From the NCBI GenBank assembly GCA_964581515.1, contig CAZOOV010000007.1, positions 1 through 64,000 of the forward strand: 64,000 nucleotides of DNA, written 5' to 3'. The notes below the pieces were generated by a model. The model was not told where the DNA came from. It saw only the letters and a program-made list of their open reading frames with translations, and did no database searches. This document shows, piece after piece, positions 51,486 through 59,912 of this stretch (position 1 is its first letter; every line of letters begins with the position of its first letter). A program made the translations under genes and the position numbers. The stretch is from JACJVV01 sp964581515 (lineage in GTDB: Archaea; Nanobdellota; Nanobdellia; Woesearchaeales; JACJVV01).

Positions 51486-53185
51486 CCGCCTCCTATCTGA
51501 GATTCAATCATCTCATTTGTCTTCTGTATCAATAAAGATCGGTAGTCCCTAAAATAGCTTGGAGGAAGTTCTCTCATTATCTCTCCAGGAGAAGTCATCT
51601 GGTCAAATAATAGATATAATGCATTTAGTGCAAAAGGTTTTTGCTCTCCTCTTTTGAATATTTCTTTCATCTTTATTCTTCCCATTGGATCCTTATTGCA
51701 TATATCAGCTATTGCAAGTGCATGTTCTTCATCATCCTGCTGATGGATATATAATTCAATGATCGGTTTTCGGCCGTAAAATCCTGTGCCTTCGCAAGTA
51801 GGACAAAGATTACCATTCATCTTCCCTGTGCTTTCTGCAACTTCAGGAATCATCTTCCTTGCCATGAATTCCTCATATTCTTTATCTTTCTCACCTTCTT
51901 TTGGAGGTTGGAAGAAATATTTAACTTCATCATCGCTCATCTGTCTGGTTGTAAGGCAATCAGGACAATTCTTTCTTATCAATATTTGAGAGATTACACC
52001 TAAAAGTGAATCATTCATTATTGCACCGTCGACGCCAAGGGCAGCCAGTCTTGTCATGGCACTGACTGCACCTTTTGCATGCATCGTAGACACCATTAAG
52101 TGTCCTGTTTGGGAGGTATCGAAGAGGTATTTGGCAGTATTACTGTCTCTTGCCTCTCCTATCATTATGACATCTGGAGCTTGCCTTAAACAATTCTTAA
52201 GGGCAGTATAATAAGATAATAGATTCTCCCCTAGATCCTCTTGTTCTTTTGCAACTACTTGGAATGGTAGTGCACCTCTAAGTCTGTATTCTACAGGATC
52301 CTCAAATGTTATCTGTTTCTCTTCATAATTTGTCATCTCTGCCATCTCATTAAGAAGACTGCCAACAGTCGTACTTTTTCCTGTGCCTGTCTTTCCTGTA
52401 ACAAGAATGACTCCGCTCTTCTCTTTAATTAGGTCTTTTACATTTGTTTCATCTTCTTTATTGAATCCTAAATCACCTAATGTGAACTCTATATCCTCTG
52501 TTTTTAGTATCCTTATGACAACGCTATCTAATTTCTTTCTGGATGTGCCTTGTGCTGCACCTGAATTTGTCTGCATCGCTGATACCCTATAGAATGTCTC
52601 AGAATTCTCTCCATTATAGAAACTTCCTTCTGTTGCAACTTTGCTTTGCTTCCTGCTTTCTTTTTCTACAATCTTTTCTTCAAGATGCGTTGTAAGCTTT
52701 TCCAACTGGTCAAGTGTGAGACTGGCAATATCTCTTAGCCTGCCATCAATCTTCATCTGTACTACGCCTGTACTGCATCTGGTTCTAGGATTGGGACATA
52801 TATATACATCAGAACACCTCATTTCCTCTCCTACCTTGAGAAGTTCGCTGGCATATTCTTCTGTTTTTGAAGGATCACCAATACCATATCCAAGATCCTT
52901 TTTGCCTAATGCATCTTCAAGGTTCAATACCTCTCTCAGGAATGCAGATGCTGTAACCTGTTCTGCATCGACTTGTTCTACTTTTACGCCCTTCTCTTGA
53001 AGTATGAACATCAGCTTGTCCTGGAGCTCAATATCATCGGGATTGCCTTTGTATGTTATCAGATGTAATCTCTTGCCTGTTGTTCCGTCTTCGATCTTCT
53101 TTAGTAAGAAATCCTTAAGCTGTTGGTTGCTATCAGTTGCACCTAAATATGCATTATGTAGTTCTACTTCATCATCAATTGCCAT
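51482..53185 (-). CDS. GspE/PilB-type type II/IV secretion ATPase
   Basis: 567 aa. Walker A GVILVTGKTGTGKSTT, Asp box TFEDPVEYR, Walker B DVIMIGEARDS and His box TGHLMVSTMHAKG are all intact. A zinc motif (CPDC about residue 430, CPTCEGTGFYG about residue 490) is that of GspE/PilB rather than PilT. It powers assembly or secretion of pilin-like filaments and could serve the class III pilin-like proteins at 11136-16352, though they are far away. The ATG at 53185 has GGTG 6 bp upstream. Confidence 0.92.
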   Translation of the reverse strand: MAIDDEVELHNAYLGATDSNQQLKDFLLKKIEDGTTGKRLHLITYKGNPDDIELQDKLMFILQEKGVKVEQVDAEQVTASAFLREVLNLEDALGKKDLGYGIGDPSKTEEYASELLKVGEEMRCSDVYICPNPRTRCSTGVVQMKIDGRLRDIASLTLDQLEKLTTHLEEKIVEKESRKQSKVATEGSFYNGENSETFYRVSAMQTNSGAAQGTSRKKLDSVVIRILKTEDIEFTLGDLGFNKEDETNVKDLIKEKSGVILVTGKTGTGKSTTVGSLLNEMAEMTNYEEKQITFEDPVEYRLRGALPFQVVAKEQEDLGENLLSYYTALKNCLRQAPDVIMIGEARDSNTAKYLFDTSQTGHLMVSTMHAKGAVSAMTRLAALGVDGAIMNDSLLGVISQILIRKNCPDCLTTRQMSDDEVKYFFQPPKEGEKDKEYEEFMARKMIPEVAESTGKMNGNLCPTCEGTGFYGRKPIIELYIHQQDDEEHALAIADICNKDPMGRIKMKEIFKRGEQKPFALNALYLLFDQMTSPGEIMRELPPSYFRDYRSLLIQKTNEMIESQIGGG

Positions 53186-53261
53186 ATATAACACCTATTT
53201 TACTTTTTTTAATGTTTACTTAGGAAATATATGCAGACAATTAATTTCTATTGCGGACAAA

Positions 53262-53274
53262 GTACACAGTGTAC
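53262..53274. promoter_or_regulatory. GTACAC-A-GTGTAC palindrome
   Basis: Perfect 6-bp inverted repeat with one central base, followed directly by a second GTACAC-like half (GTACAC at 53271-53276). It lies between the divergent ATPase and methyltransferase-like genes, about 75 bp upstream of the former, and could be an operator. Confidence 0.4.
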
Positions 53275-53361
53275 ACAAAAAAGTTTCAAAAGGAATTAAT
53301 AATTAAATTATTGATGAAACCTTATTAAAAATTTATAAAGCACAGGAGCATCTTGATATTT

Positions 53362-54003
53362 ATGAGGGGCTTAGAAGATTATCAAAGACTCATTAGGAAA
53401 TTAGAAATAGAAGCATTTCCTGAATTAGCAGAAGATGATTTCTCAATGAACCATATTGATGATGGTAAGAATGTATTTTTTACACCGAATGCCCATTTCT
53501 CTCCTAAACATCCATTATTGACTGAAGAGATAATCACGGATTTAAGAGAGAATAATAAAAACCTGTTAAGTGTTGGTTCTGGTCCTGCTTATCTAGAATT
53601 ATTATTAGTAAAAAAACTAGGCATTAATTTAGAACAGTTAACTTTAACTGATATTTCTAATGAATATTTACCATCTGGTTTTGAGTCACATTTATTTGAT
53701 ATGTATGAAGAGTGGCCTAGTTTTGGAAAACTTTTTGATTATGTGATATTTCCAGAGTCTGTTTTAATAAATACAAGATTTAAAACATCCTCTGAGCGTA
53801 GACAAGGATTATATCATATTATTTCAAATTCCTTAGATGTAATGAAAGAACAAGGTGAGATAAGGATTAATGGCCATTGTCAATTATCTGATAATGTATG
53901 TAAAGTAGCGGATAGATTAGTGCATAAATATCCTTGTGTGAAAGTAACTTATTATGATTCTGAATTATTAACAGTTACTAAAACAAGAGTAGAATCAATA
54001 TAA
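53362..54003 (+). CDS. Methyltransferase-like protein
   Basis: 213 aa. LLSVGSGPAYLELLLVKKLG is a SAM-binding motif I, followed by LTLTDISNEYLPS; DYVIFPESVLIN is motif IV-like. It is similar in style to the protein at 48107. Substrate unknown. ATG 53362 is about 27 bp after TATA AATTTATAAAG, leaderless. Confidence 0.65.
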   Translation: MRGLEDYQRLIRKLEIEAFPELAEDDFSMNHIDDGKNVFFTPNAHFSPKHPLLTEEIITDLRENNKNLLSVGSGPAYLELLLVKKLGINLEQLTLTDISNEYLPSGFESHLFDMYEEWPSFGKLFDYVIFPESVLINTRFKTSSERRQGLYHIISNSLDVMKEQGEIRINGHCQLSDNVCKVADRLVHKYPCVKVTYYDSELLTVTKTRVESI

Positions 54004-54035
54004 TAATAACTAATAATAATCGAAGATTATTAAGC

Positions 54036-54055
54036 ATTGAAATTAAAATTTCAAT
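54036..54055. terminator. Bidirectional hairpin terminator
   Basis: ATTGAAATT-AA-AATTTCAAT, a perfect 9-bp inverted repeat between the convergent genes ending at 54003 and 54073, surrounded by AT-rich runs. A likely shared transcription end. Confidence 0.45.
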
Positions 54056-54072
54056 ATAATAATAATAATAAT

Positions 54073-54489
54073 TTAATAGTATGGTTTAGGCTTAGACATC
54101 AAATAATATGTCAGTGAGAAATACTGCATCCAGGGCTTGTATGACTTGTAGATAAAGATGTATTGTACAGCGTCGCTGAGCCAATGAAGCAGGAAGCCAA
54201 TAGCTACAAGGAAAAGATAATAATGTATGAAGGATGCAAGTATGATGAAAATAATTATGGGTTCTATTGTGTGGAAAATAAACATATGTGGTCTGTGGAG
54301 CTTGAGTTCTCTTTTGCTCCATTTGATTATCTTTTTTGGGCTAAGTAGTTTTTCTTTGAATAAGATATGGATTACATGATCTATATCTATGAGAATTCCA
54401 CTAAGCCCTACTATCATGAGTTCTGTATTGTTCCTCTTGAAAGGATAAAAGAGGAGCATGTTCAGGAAAAAATGGACAAATATATTCAT
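54073..54489 (-). CDS. Membrane-bound metal-dependent hydrolase-like protein (YdjM/DUF457 type)
   Basis: 138 aa with several membrane helices and conserved polar motifs: GILIDIDHVIHIL (DxDH), LHRPHMFIFHTIEPI and LLHWLSDAVQYI (HxxxD). The DxDH/HxxxD set matches the DUF457/YdjM group of predicted membrane metal hydrolases. Substrate unknown; possibly a lipid-related enzyme. Confidence 0.65.
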   Translation of the reverse strand: MNIFVHFFLNMLLFYPFKRNNTELMIVGLSGILIDIDHVIHILFKEKLLSPKKIIKWSKRELKLHRPHMFIFHTIEPIIIFIILASFIHYYLFLVAIGFLLHWLSDAVQYIFIYKSYKPWMQYFSLTYYLMSKPKPYY

Positions 54490-54533
54490 AGAAATGTTTT
54501 GATATTAAGAATTTAAAAGATTTATTCAAAAAT

Positions 54534-55403
54534 TCAGTCTTTCTCTAATGGTTGAGTTCTAAGGTATAGATTACATACAGCTTCAGGTCCATAGACATAA
54601 TTTTTTGCCTCTTCTGGCATACCTTTTAGTCTTGCCTTGTCTGCTGCACGGGCCAAGCTGCCGTAAGTAGCATGAGTTACAAGAGGAGCAACAGCAAAGC
54701 TTGCCATTGCACATCCAACGAAACAAGTTGCAGCACCTGCTGAAAGTCCTATTGTTTTAACAAATTCAGGCATTTCAGATATGAACGGCGTCTCTTTTGT
54801 GAATTTTACAGTATGATAGACCAAACCTTTATACTGGTCAAATCCTGGATTAGTAGTTGCAACAGTAGCACATAAATCAAATATCCCATATCCTATCATC
54901 CCGAATATTGCAAATACTGGGGAAGTCTGTGCAAATTCAGCAGCTGAATAACTGTTGATCCATTTAGGAACCATCCCTCTCTTTTCTCCCATGATATTAT
55001 CTGATAAAATATGCGATAAGGATCTTACATTATCCATATCTTGCGTAGTTCCATTGAATAAGGTCTGGATGCCATCAGCTGTTGCATATGCAGAAGTGAA
55101 TTCAATGCCTTCATCTGTTGGTGAAGACCAGATGCTCCATGCTCCTTTCTTTGTCCTTATATCCTCTCTTAGACTTGAATAGAATTCTTCTGCAGCTTTT
55201 GCAATGTCATCAGTATTGTTCCATCTTCTTGCCTTATCTAAATGTCCAGCAGGATATCTTTCTTTAATGTCTTCAGTTGTCACTTCACGTCCTAATCTGC
55301 TTTTCTCAAGATCTATCCATGCTGCTGAGAATTCATCAAGATAAATCACTGAAGTACCTTTCCTTGCCAGATAAGCTATTCGTGGCTTGCTTTGTTCTCT
55401 CAT
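54534..55403 (-). CDS. Hypothetical membrane protein
   Basis: 289 aa, not recognised. The first 140 residues are soluble and polar (ITTEDIKERYPAGH-type helices, IQTLFNGTTQDMDNVRSL). Two or three membrane helices follow at about 160-185 (FAIFGMIGYGIFDLCATVA) and 215-245 (LSAGAATCFVGCAMASFAVAPLV). Ends in an amphipathic segment. It is divergent from the secreted repeat protein at 55508. Confidence 0.58.
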   Translation of the reverse strand: MREQSKPRIAYLARKGTSVIYLDEFSAAWIDLEKSRLGREVTTEDIKERYPAGHLDKARRWNNTDDIAKAAEEFYSSLREDIRTKKGAWSIWSSPTDEGIEFTSAYATADGIQTLFNGTTQDMDNVRSLSHILSDNIMGEKRGMVPKWINSYSAAEFAQTSPVFAIFGMIGYGIFDLCATVATTNPGFDQYKGLVYHTVKFTKETPFISEMPEFVKTIGLSAGAATCFVGCAMASFAVAPLVTHATYGSLARAADKARLKGMPEEAKNYVYGPEAVCNLYLRTQPLEKD

Positions 55404-55507
55404 ACTGATATAATGAAGTTGTTTCTGACTTTTTAAACTTATATATCCTCAAATATCGACAACAGCATATGAAAACTTATAAAATACAGATAATATTTCT
55501 GTTTTAT

Positions 55508-57235
55508 ATGGGTTATGATGATGAAGAACAAGAAGATCTGGAAGAACGAACCAGTTCGAGCAGTTCAAGTAGTTCCAGTGGTTCGGGGAATTCTATAAAT
55601 CCTATCTTGCCATTTCTGCCTATGTGGGCTGCTATTATGATGATGTTCACAGTAACATCAATTAATTCTAATAGGAGCAGCTATAGAAGCAGTTATGACG
55701 ATGATGAAGATAAGGTCCATGTCCATCCTACTTTCTCACAAGAGATTGATGAGAGCAATATGACCCATGCTGAGAAATTGAAGAAGATAAGCTTAAGCCA
55801 GAATTATGCTTCTGCCAGAGATGATGATTTTTATATCCATGTTGAACCAAGAGTTGCAGGACAGACAGCAGAGATAACTGTTTGGCAACAAGGCGGACTT
55901 AAAGGGCTTGTCGAGAAGATCAGGCTTTACGAAGATGGTAAAGAGATTGCAACATCCAAGCATGGGATGTTGACGCATACTGTAACACATACAAATGCTG
56001 GAGAACATTCTTATAATGCATATATCACAACAGACAGGGATTCTGCTGCTACTTACAGGATTGAAGTTGATTTCTCAGGAGAAAGAATAGATTTCAAGCC
56101 ATATTTCCAGTCTTGGAGCACATCTGGAGAGAAAGCTGGAAAGGCTGCAACTGTTCACGTGCAAGGTAAGGATATAGGAGATGATAATGGCATTGAGAGG
56201 ATCGTGCTGTTTGAAGACGGAAAGCAGATAGCTGAATTCACAGATGAGACCTGGCACCATCATACTGTCAAGGCAGATTCTCCTCAATCGCACACATATC
56301 ATGCTGAAGCTTATGACAAGACAGGAAACAAGATCGTTTCAGGCAAAGAGAGGATAGACTTCTTAGGTGATGCGCTTCCACCAGAGATATCATGGTTCAG
56401 CACTTCAGGCAAGGAGGCAGGGAAAACGGCAATATTCAGCATCAGTGCAGATGATGATGACAACCATGATGAGAATGCAGGAATAGAATCAATAGCTCTT
56501 TACGAAGATGGAAATGTCATACACAGAAGAGTTGGAGAAAGCCTTACACACACTGTTGTTCATGATAATGCAGGAGATCATACTTATCATGCTGTTGCAA
56601 GGAATAAAAATGGCAAGACTGCAAAAAGCGATAGCGAGACAATACATTTCATAGGAGAAGCAATGCCGCCTGAGATAAACTGGTTCAGCGGACCTTACAG
56701 CAAAAAGGCAGGAAGGACTGCTGCATTCTCAGTAAGCGCTGATGATGATAACAATTATGGCGACAATACAGGTGTTGCCATGATAAGATTATATGAAGAC
56801 GGAAAAGTGATTGCCTCAAAAGAAGATGACTGGACAACATTTGTTGTTGAGCATACTGATTCTGGAAAGCATACCTATCAGGCAGAGATAATCAATACTG
56901 CTGGCAAGAGCACATTCAGCGAGAAGACCAGCGTAAGATTCAGCGGAGAGCATATTGCACCAGATGTAGGCTGGTGGAGCGCACATTATTATGATGATGA
57001 GAAGATAGCAAGGTTCAGTGTTGATGGAAAAGATACATACAACCATGGAGATTCTGCTGGGATTGCAAGGATGGTGCTATTTGAGAATGGAGTGCCTATA
57101 AAGACTGAAGAAGATGACGATTCGCTTGTTGCTGTGCTTGAAAGGGCTCCTGGGAGATATAAGTATCATGTTGAGATAACCAACAAAGGCGGGAAGACCA
57201 CAAAGACAGAGACAAAGACTATTGCTTATAAGTAA
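55508..57235 (+). CDS. Membrane-anchored extracellular protein with about five Ig-like repeats
   Basis: 575 aa. Acidic and Ser-rich N-terminus, one membrane helix near residue 40-60 (ILPFLPMWAAIMMMFTVTSI), then five beta-rich repeats of about 90-100 residues. Each carries the pattern P-x-I-x-WFSxxGKxAGKTAxFSxSADDD, GIxxIxLYEDGK, HTYHAxAxNxxGK and an IxFxGE end; several are nearly superimposable, for instance EDGKVIA and EDGNVIH. The fold is predicted Ig-/Big-like, so likely an adhesin or S-layer-associated protein. The ATG at 55508 is about 27 bp after TATA CTTATAAAA. An in-frame ATG upstream at 55469 lies upstream of that TATA. Confidence 0.72.
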   Translation: MGYDDEEQEDLEERTSSSSSSSSSGSGNSINPILPFLPMWAAIMMMFTVTSINSNRSSYRSSYDDDEDKVHVHPTFSQEIDESNMTHAEKLKKISLSQNYASARDDDFYIHVEPRVAGQTAEITVWQQGGLKGLVEKIRLYEDGKEIATSKHGMLTHTVTHTNAGEHSYNAYITTDRDSAATYRIEVDFSGERIDFKPYFQSWSTSGEKAGKAATVHVQGKDIGDDNGIERIVLFEDGKQIAEFTDETWHHHTVKADSPQSHTYHAEAYDKTGNKIVSGKERIDFLGDALPPEISWFSTSGKEAGKTAIFSISADDDDNHDENAGIESIALYEDGNVIHRRVGESLTHTVVHDNAGDHTYHAVARNKNGKTAKSDSETIHFIGEAMPPEINWFSGPYSKKAGRTAAFSVSADDDNNYGDNTGVAMIRLYEDGKVIASKEDDWTTFVVEHTDSGKHTYQAEIINTAGKSTFSEKTSVRFSGEHIAPDVGWWSAHYYDDEKIARFSVDGKDTYNHGDSAGIARMVLFENGVPIKTEEDDDSLVAVLERAPGRYKYHVEITNKGGKTTKTETKTIAYK

Positions 57236-57283
57236 AATAGCTCAATTCTTAGTTAATTTTGTCACATTTAAGTAGTAACAGAC

Positions 57284-57298
57284 CGAAACATTTATAAA
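57284..57298 (+). promoter_or_regulatory. BRE/TATA promoter of the coiled-coil triplet
   Basis: CGAAACATTTATAAA, a strong BRE plus TATA. The identical 15 bases stand at 59876-59890 before the HTH regulator gene. The predicted start lies a few bases before the ATG at 57327. Confidence 0.6.
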
Positions 57299-57326
57299 TC
57301 GATTTATGATTAGAACATATACTAAA

Positions 57327-58160
57327 ATGCATGTCTCAACTGAAATAAAAAATCAAGTCAGAAGCATTGAGAGCGAGATAAGTAAAAGAAAAGAAAGTGC
57401 TTCTGTATTGAGAAGAAAAAAAGAAAGATCTGAGAATAGACTCGAAGATATGACTAAAGATTTTGGTCTAAGGGAACACTTATTTTGCGGTCGTTTTGGT
57501 GGAGACAGGAGAGGAGTTGCAAAAGCTAGAATTCTAAAAGGATATATTTCAGATTATGATTCTAAAATAAGAGGTGCAAATAGGCTTGTTGCTGAGTTTG
57601 AAAAGAATATCGATACTGCAATTGCACAATACCTTTCAACAGGTGATGATGCTTATAGAAGACTTGACAGAGCATATAAAAAAGCAAGTTATATCAGAGA
57701 ACAGACTTCTTATTTCATAGGTAGGATTGATGATGCGTTATCTGAGATAAGCGATGCAGAAATGATGGAAACTGTTGACCTTTTTACAAAAAATAAAGGG
57801 ATATCACTTCTTTCAACACTAGAGAATTCCGAAGCAGAAGACGCTGCAAATGATGTTAAAGACGCAATCCCTGCTTACCAAGCAAAATTAAACGAATACG
57901 ATGCATGGCTTGATAAAAAACCATTGCAAGGTCTTGCAGAGATTGATATTGGAGATGGTATTGATTTAATATTTGATCTTGCTTTTGATGGATTTGATTT
58001 CATGAGTATATTCACATTATCTAGTTTAAGTGATGCTGAAGACCAGCTTAATGAATTAAGAGATAAAGTTGTCGATATAAAAAGAGAGTTAGATAAGCAT
58101 TACAAGCAAGCTGATGATAATAGACAAAGATATATCGATAATGTAAGGAGAGAATGCTAA
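57327..58160 (+). CDS. Coiled-coil protein, paralog 1 of 3
   Basis: 277 aa, unknown. Long helices with heptads at the N-terminus (NQVRSIESEISKRKESASVL), a shared central motif (IAQYLSTGDDAYRRLDRAYKKA), and a C-terminal helix (NELRDKVVDIKRELDKHYK). The same central motif occurs in the next two genes. An in-frame ATG at 57306 is closer to the TATA than a transcript start allows, so 57327 is preferred. The stop overlaps the start of paralog 2. Confidence 0.6.
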   Translation: MHVSTEIKNQVRSIESEISKRKESASVLRRKKERSENRLEDMTKDFGLREHLFCGRFGGDRRGVAKARILKGYISDYDSKIRGANRLVAEFEKNIDTAIAQYLSTGDDAYRRLDRAYKKASYIREQTSYFIGRIDDALSEISDAEMMETVDLFTKNKGISLLSTLENSEAEDAANDVKDAIPAYQAKLNEYDAWLDKKPLQGLAEIDIGDGIDLIFDLAFDGFDFMSIFTLSSLSDAEDQLNELRDKVVDIKRELDKHYKQADDNRQRYIDNVRREC

Positions 58161-58888
58161 TGGCACTTGCTGAAACTGAAGCACGAATCTGTACTCTTGA
58201 AGCATTAATACAATCTACTAAAGATTATGTTAGTGCATTAAGTATACAGATTGCTGTCACAAGAGATCTGCTTGTGCAATCAGAAGCAGTAAAAAATAAT
58301 AAAGATTCTAGTTTTAAGAAAGCATTAGGGATCGGTTCTGATTTTATATCTTACAGAAGAAGTGAAGCTAGCGGTTATGAAAAAGAAGTTTCAAAAGCTA
58401 ATAAATTAATTCCAGGATATGAAGAAGAATTACAAAGACATCTGCAAGAGTATGTATCAAGCAATGATTCTGAATATCAAGCACTAGAAAGGATTGCAGA
58501 AGAGATTATGTTGATGCGTAGAGAAACAAATAAGATTATATCACTAGCAGATTCTGCATTAAATTATGGTAGTACAGAAAAAGACAATTACAGGATGACT
58601 GAATTAAAAAGTGCAAAAATAAAATATGATGATTATCATTCTCGGTTTAATCAATTCATAAGAAAGTTAGGTTCTGCATATGAAGAAATTAGTGAAATAG
58701 GCAGAGACTTAAGTCTAAATTATAGATTTGAGAACTCATATTCTAATGAGATAGAAGTTCGTGATTATAGAGATGCACTTATAGAATTAAAAGATACACT
58801 TGAAAGACAAACAAACGCATGCCAAGATAGAATGGCTGGAAGAATACAAAATGCAAGAGAACAGTTCGCAGCAAAGAGACAGCAGTAG
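58154..58888 (+). CDS. Coiled-coil protein, paralog 2 of 3
   Basis: 244 aa with the same architecture: N-terminal helix (EARICTLEALIQSTKDYVSAL), a Lys-rich segment, the central motif LQEYVSSNDSEYQALERIAEEI, and a C-terminal coiled coil. The start is ATG 58154 (or 58160) overlapping the TAA of paralog 1. It ends one base before the ATG of paralog 3, so the three genes are translated as a unit. Confidence 0.6.
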   Translation: MLMALAETEARICTLEALIQSTKDYVSALSIQIAVTRDLLVQSEAVKNNKDSSFKKALGIGSDFISYRRSEASGYEKEVSKANKLIPGYEEELQRHLQEYVSSNDSEYQALERIAEEIMLMRRETNKIISLADSALNYGSTEKDNYRMTELKSAKIKYDDYHSRFNQFIRKLGSAYEEISEIGRDLSLNYRFENSYSNEIEVRDYRDALIELKDTLERQTNACQDRMAGRIQNAREQFAAKRQQ

Positions 58889-58889
58889 A

Positions 58890-59645
58890 ATGCTTATCCC
58901 CGATAAGGTTAAAGCAGAGATAGCTACTTTGGACACTCTTATTGCTGATACAAGGGGTGCTAATTGTGCAATGGAGACTCAAAGAGAGGTTACACAGACA
59001 CTTGTAAACCAGATGGAATCTGGAGTCAGTGCAAGAGAAATGTACTTTGGTCTAATATTCAGAAAGAATAAAGAGACAGTCAGAGCGATTAAGGCACTTA
59101 AGCATGAGATGTATGTGCTTGATACTGCTGTAAAGGCAAATAGAGAAAGACTTCCTAAATATGAACAAGCAATCAATGAATCTGTTGTAATGTACTTATC
59201 TACTAGCGACGAGAGATATCAAGGATTGCAAAGAACTGCTGATGAAATATCAAAACTTTTAGCTGTTGGTAAAGTACTAAAAGATAAGACTCTAAGAGCA
59301 ATAAAAAAAGATAATTATGCTTCTGGAAGCAATACATGGATAAAAGATGTAAATAGATATAAAATAAAATTTGCAGCTATGGTCGATATATGTAATGATT
59401 ATATGGGTCAACAAGCAGGACTTCCTTTTGAAAAAAGAAGAGTAATTAGTGGTGATGAACTTCGGAACAGATACCCTATTGATTCATCATTCAACTATGA
59501 AAAAGGAGTAAGAGGGCTTGATGGGTTCATGTCTGATGTAAACAAAGTCATGGAATTTCAATTGAGCCAGATACAAACACAGATGAATGCATATGCAAAA
59601 CAAGCAATTACAGAGTGTAGAGCTGACCCTGTAGAAGTAAGATAG
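58890..59645 (+). CDS. Coiled-coil protein, paralog 3 of 3
   Basis: 251 aa from ATG 58890, directly after the TAG of paralog 2. It carries VEAMETQREVTQTLVNQMESG-like helices and the shared motif VMYLSTSDERYQGLQRTADEIS, with a Tyr/Lys-rich C-terminal region (MGQQAGLPFEKRRV). Function unknown. A tandem triplication in which each copy has diverged strongly outside the central motif. Confidence 0.6.
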   Translation: MLIPDKVKAEIATLDTLIADTRGANCAMETQREVTQTLVNQMESGVSAREMYFGLIFRKNKETVRAIKALKHEMYVLDTAVKANRERLPKYEQAINESVVMYLSTSDERYQGLQRTADEISKLLAVGKVLKDKTLRAIKKDNYASGSNTWIKDVNRYKIKFAAMVDICNDYMGQQAGLPFEKRRVISGDELRNRYPIDSSFNYEKGVRGLDGFMSDVNKVMEFQLSQIQTQMNAYAKQAITECRADPVEVR

Positions 59646-59706
59646 ACTGATTCTTATTATATCTTAATTATTAGATTATTAGATTATTAAATTAATTTTT
59701 TTAAGT

Positions 59707-59870
59707 TAAGGTTGTTGACCTTAGCTCATGTGAAATTAAGAAATTTTTCTAACTTAAACTCATTGAGTTTAAATCACGTGAAATTAAGAAATTTCTCTAA
59801 TTTAAAGTCGTTGACTTTAAATCACGTGAAATTAAGAAATTTCTCTAATTTAAAGTTGTTGACTTTAAAT
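59707..59870. repeat. Four 48-bp-spaced inverted repeats upstream of the HTH gene
   Basis: Four dyads at 59707-59723, 59754-59772, 59800-59822 and 59848-59870, centred exactly 48 bp apart. Arms: TAAGGT/ACCTTA, TTAAACT/AGTTTAA, ATTTAAAGT/ACTTTAAAT (twice), each around a 5-nt centre ending TTG (TGTTG, CATTG, CGTTG, TGTTG). Between dyads the sequence GTGAAATTAAGAAATTT is conserved. Arm bases change in matched pairs between units, so symmetry is selected. The last dyad abuts the BRE/TATA of the regulator gene. Probably an operator array. Confidence 0.75.
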
Positions 59871-59875
59871 CAACG

Positions 59876-59890
59876 CGAAACATTTATAAA
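59876..59890 (+). promoter_or_regulatory. BRE/TATA promoter of the HTH gene
   Basis: CGAAACATTTATAAA, about 26 bp upstream of ATG 59913, implying a leaderless mRNA. Directly downstream of the fourth dyad of the operator array. Confidence 0.7.
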
Positions 59891-59912
59891 ATAGCTCGGT
59901 TTTGGCTTAATT

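Noticed and set aside
59707..59870. CRISPR array
   Set aside because: Units are contiguous 48-bp repeats with no variable spacers and no cas genes in the window.
59712..59894. A 60-codon frame with a 16-residue repeat (LNHVKLRNFSNLKS-like) across the 48-bp array
   Set aside because: It exists because 48 is divisible by three. Compensatory changes preserve DNA symmetry, there is no ribosome site, the start would be TTG, and the frame runs through the TATA box of the next gene. Kept as a structural repeat instead.
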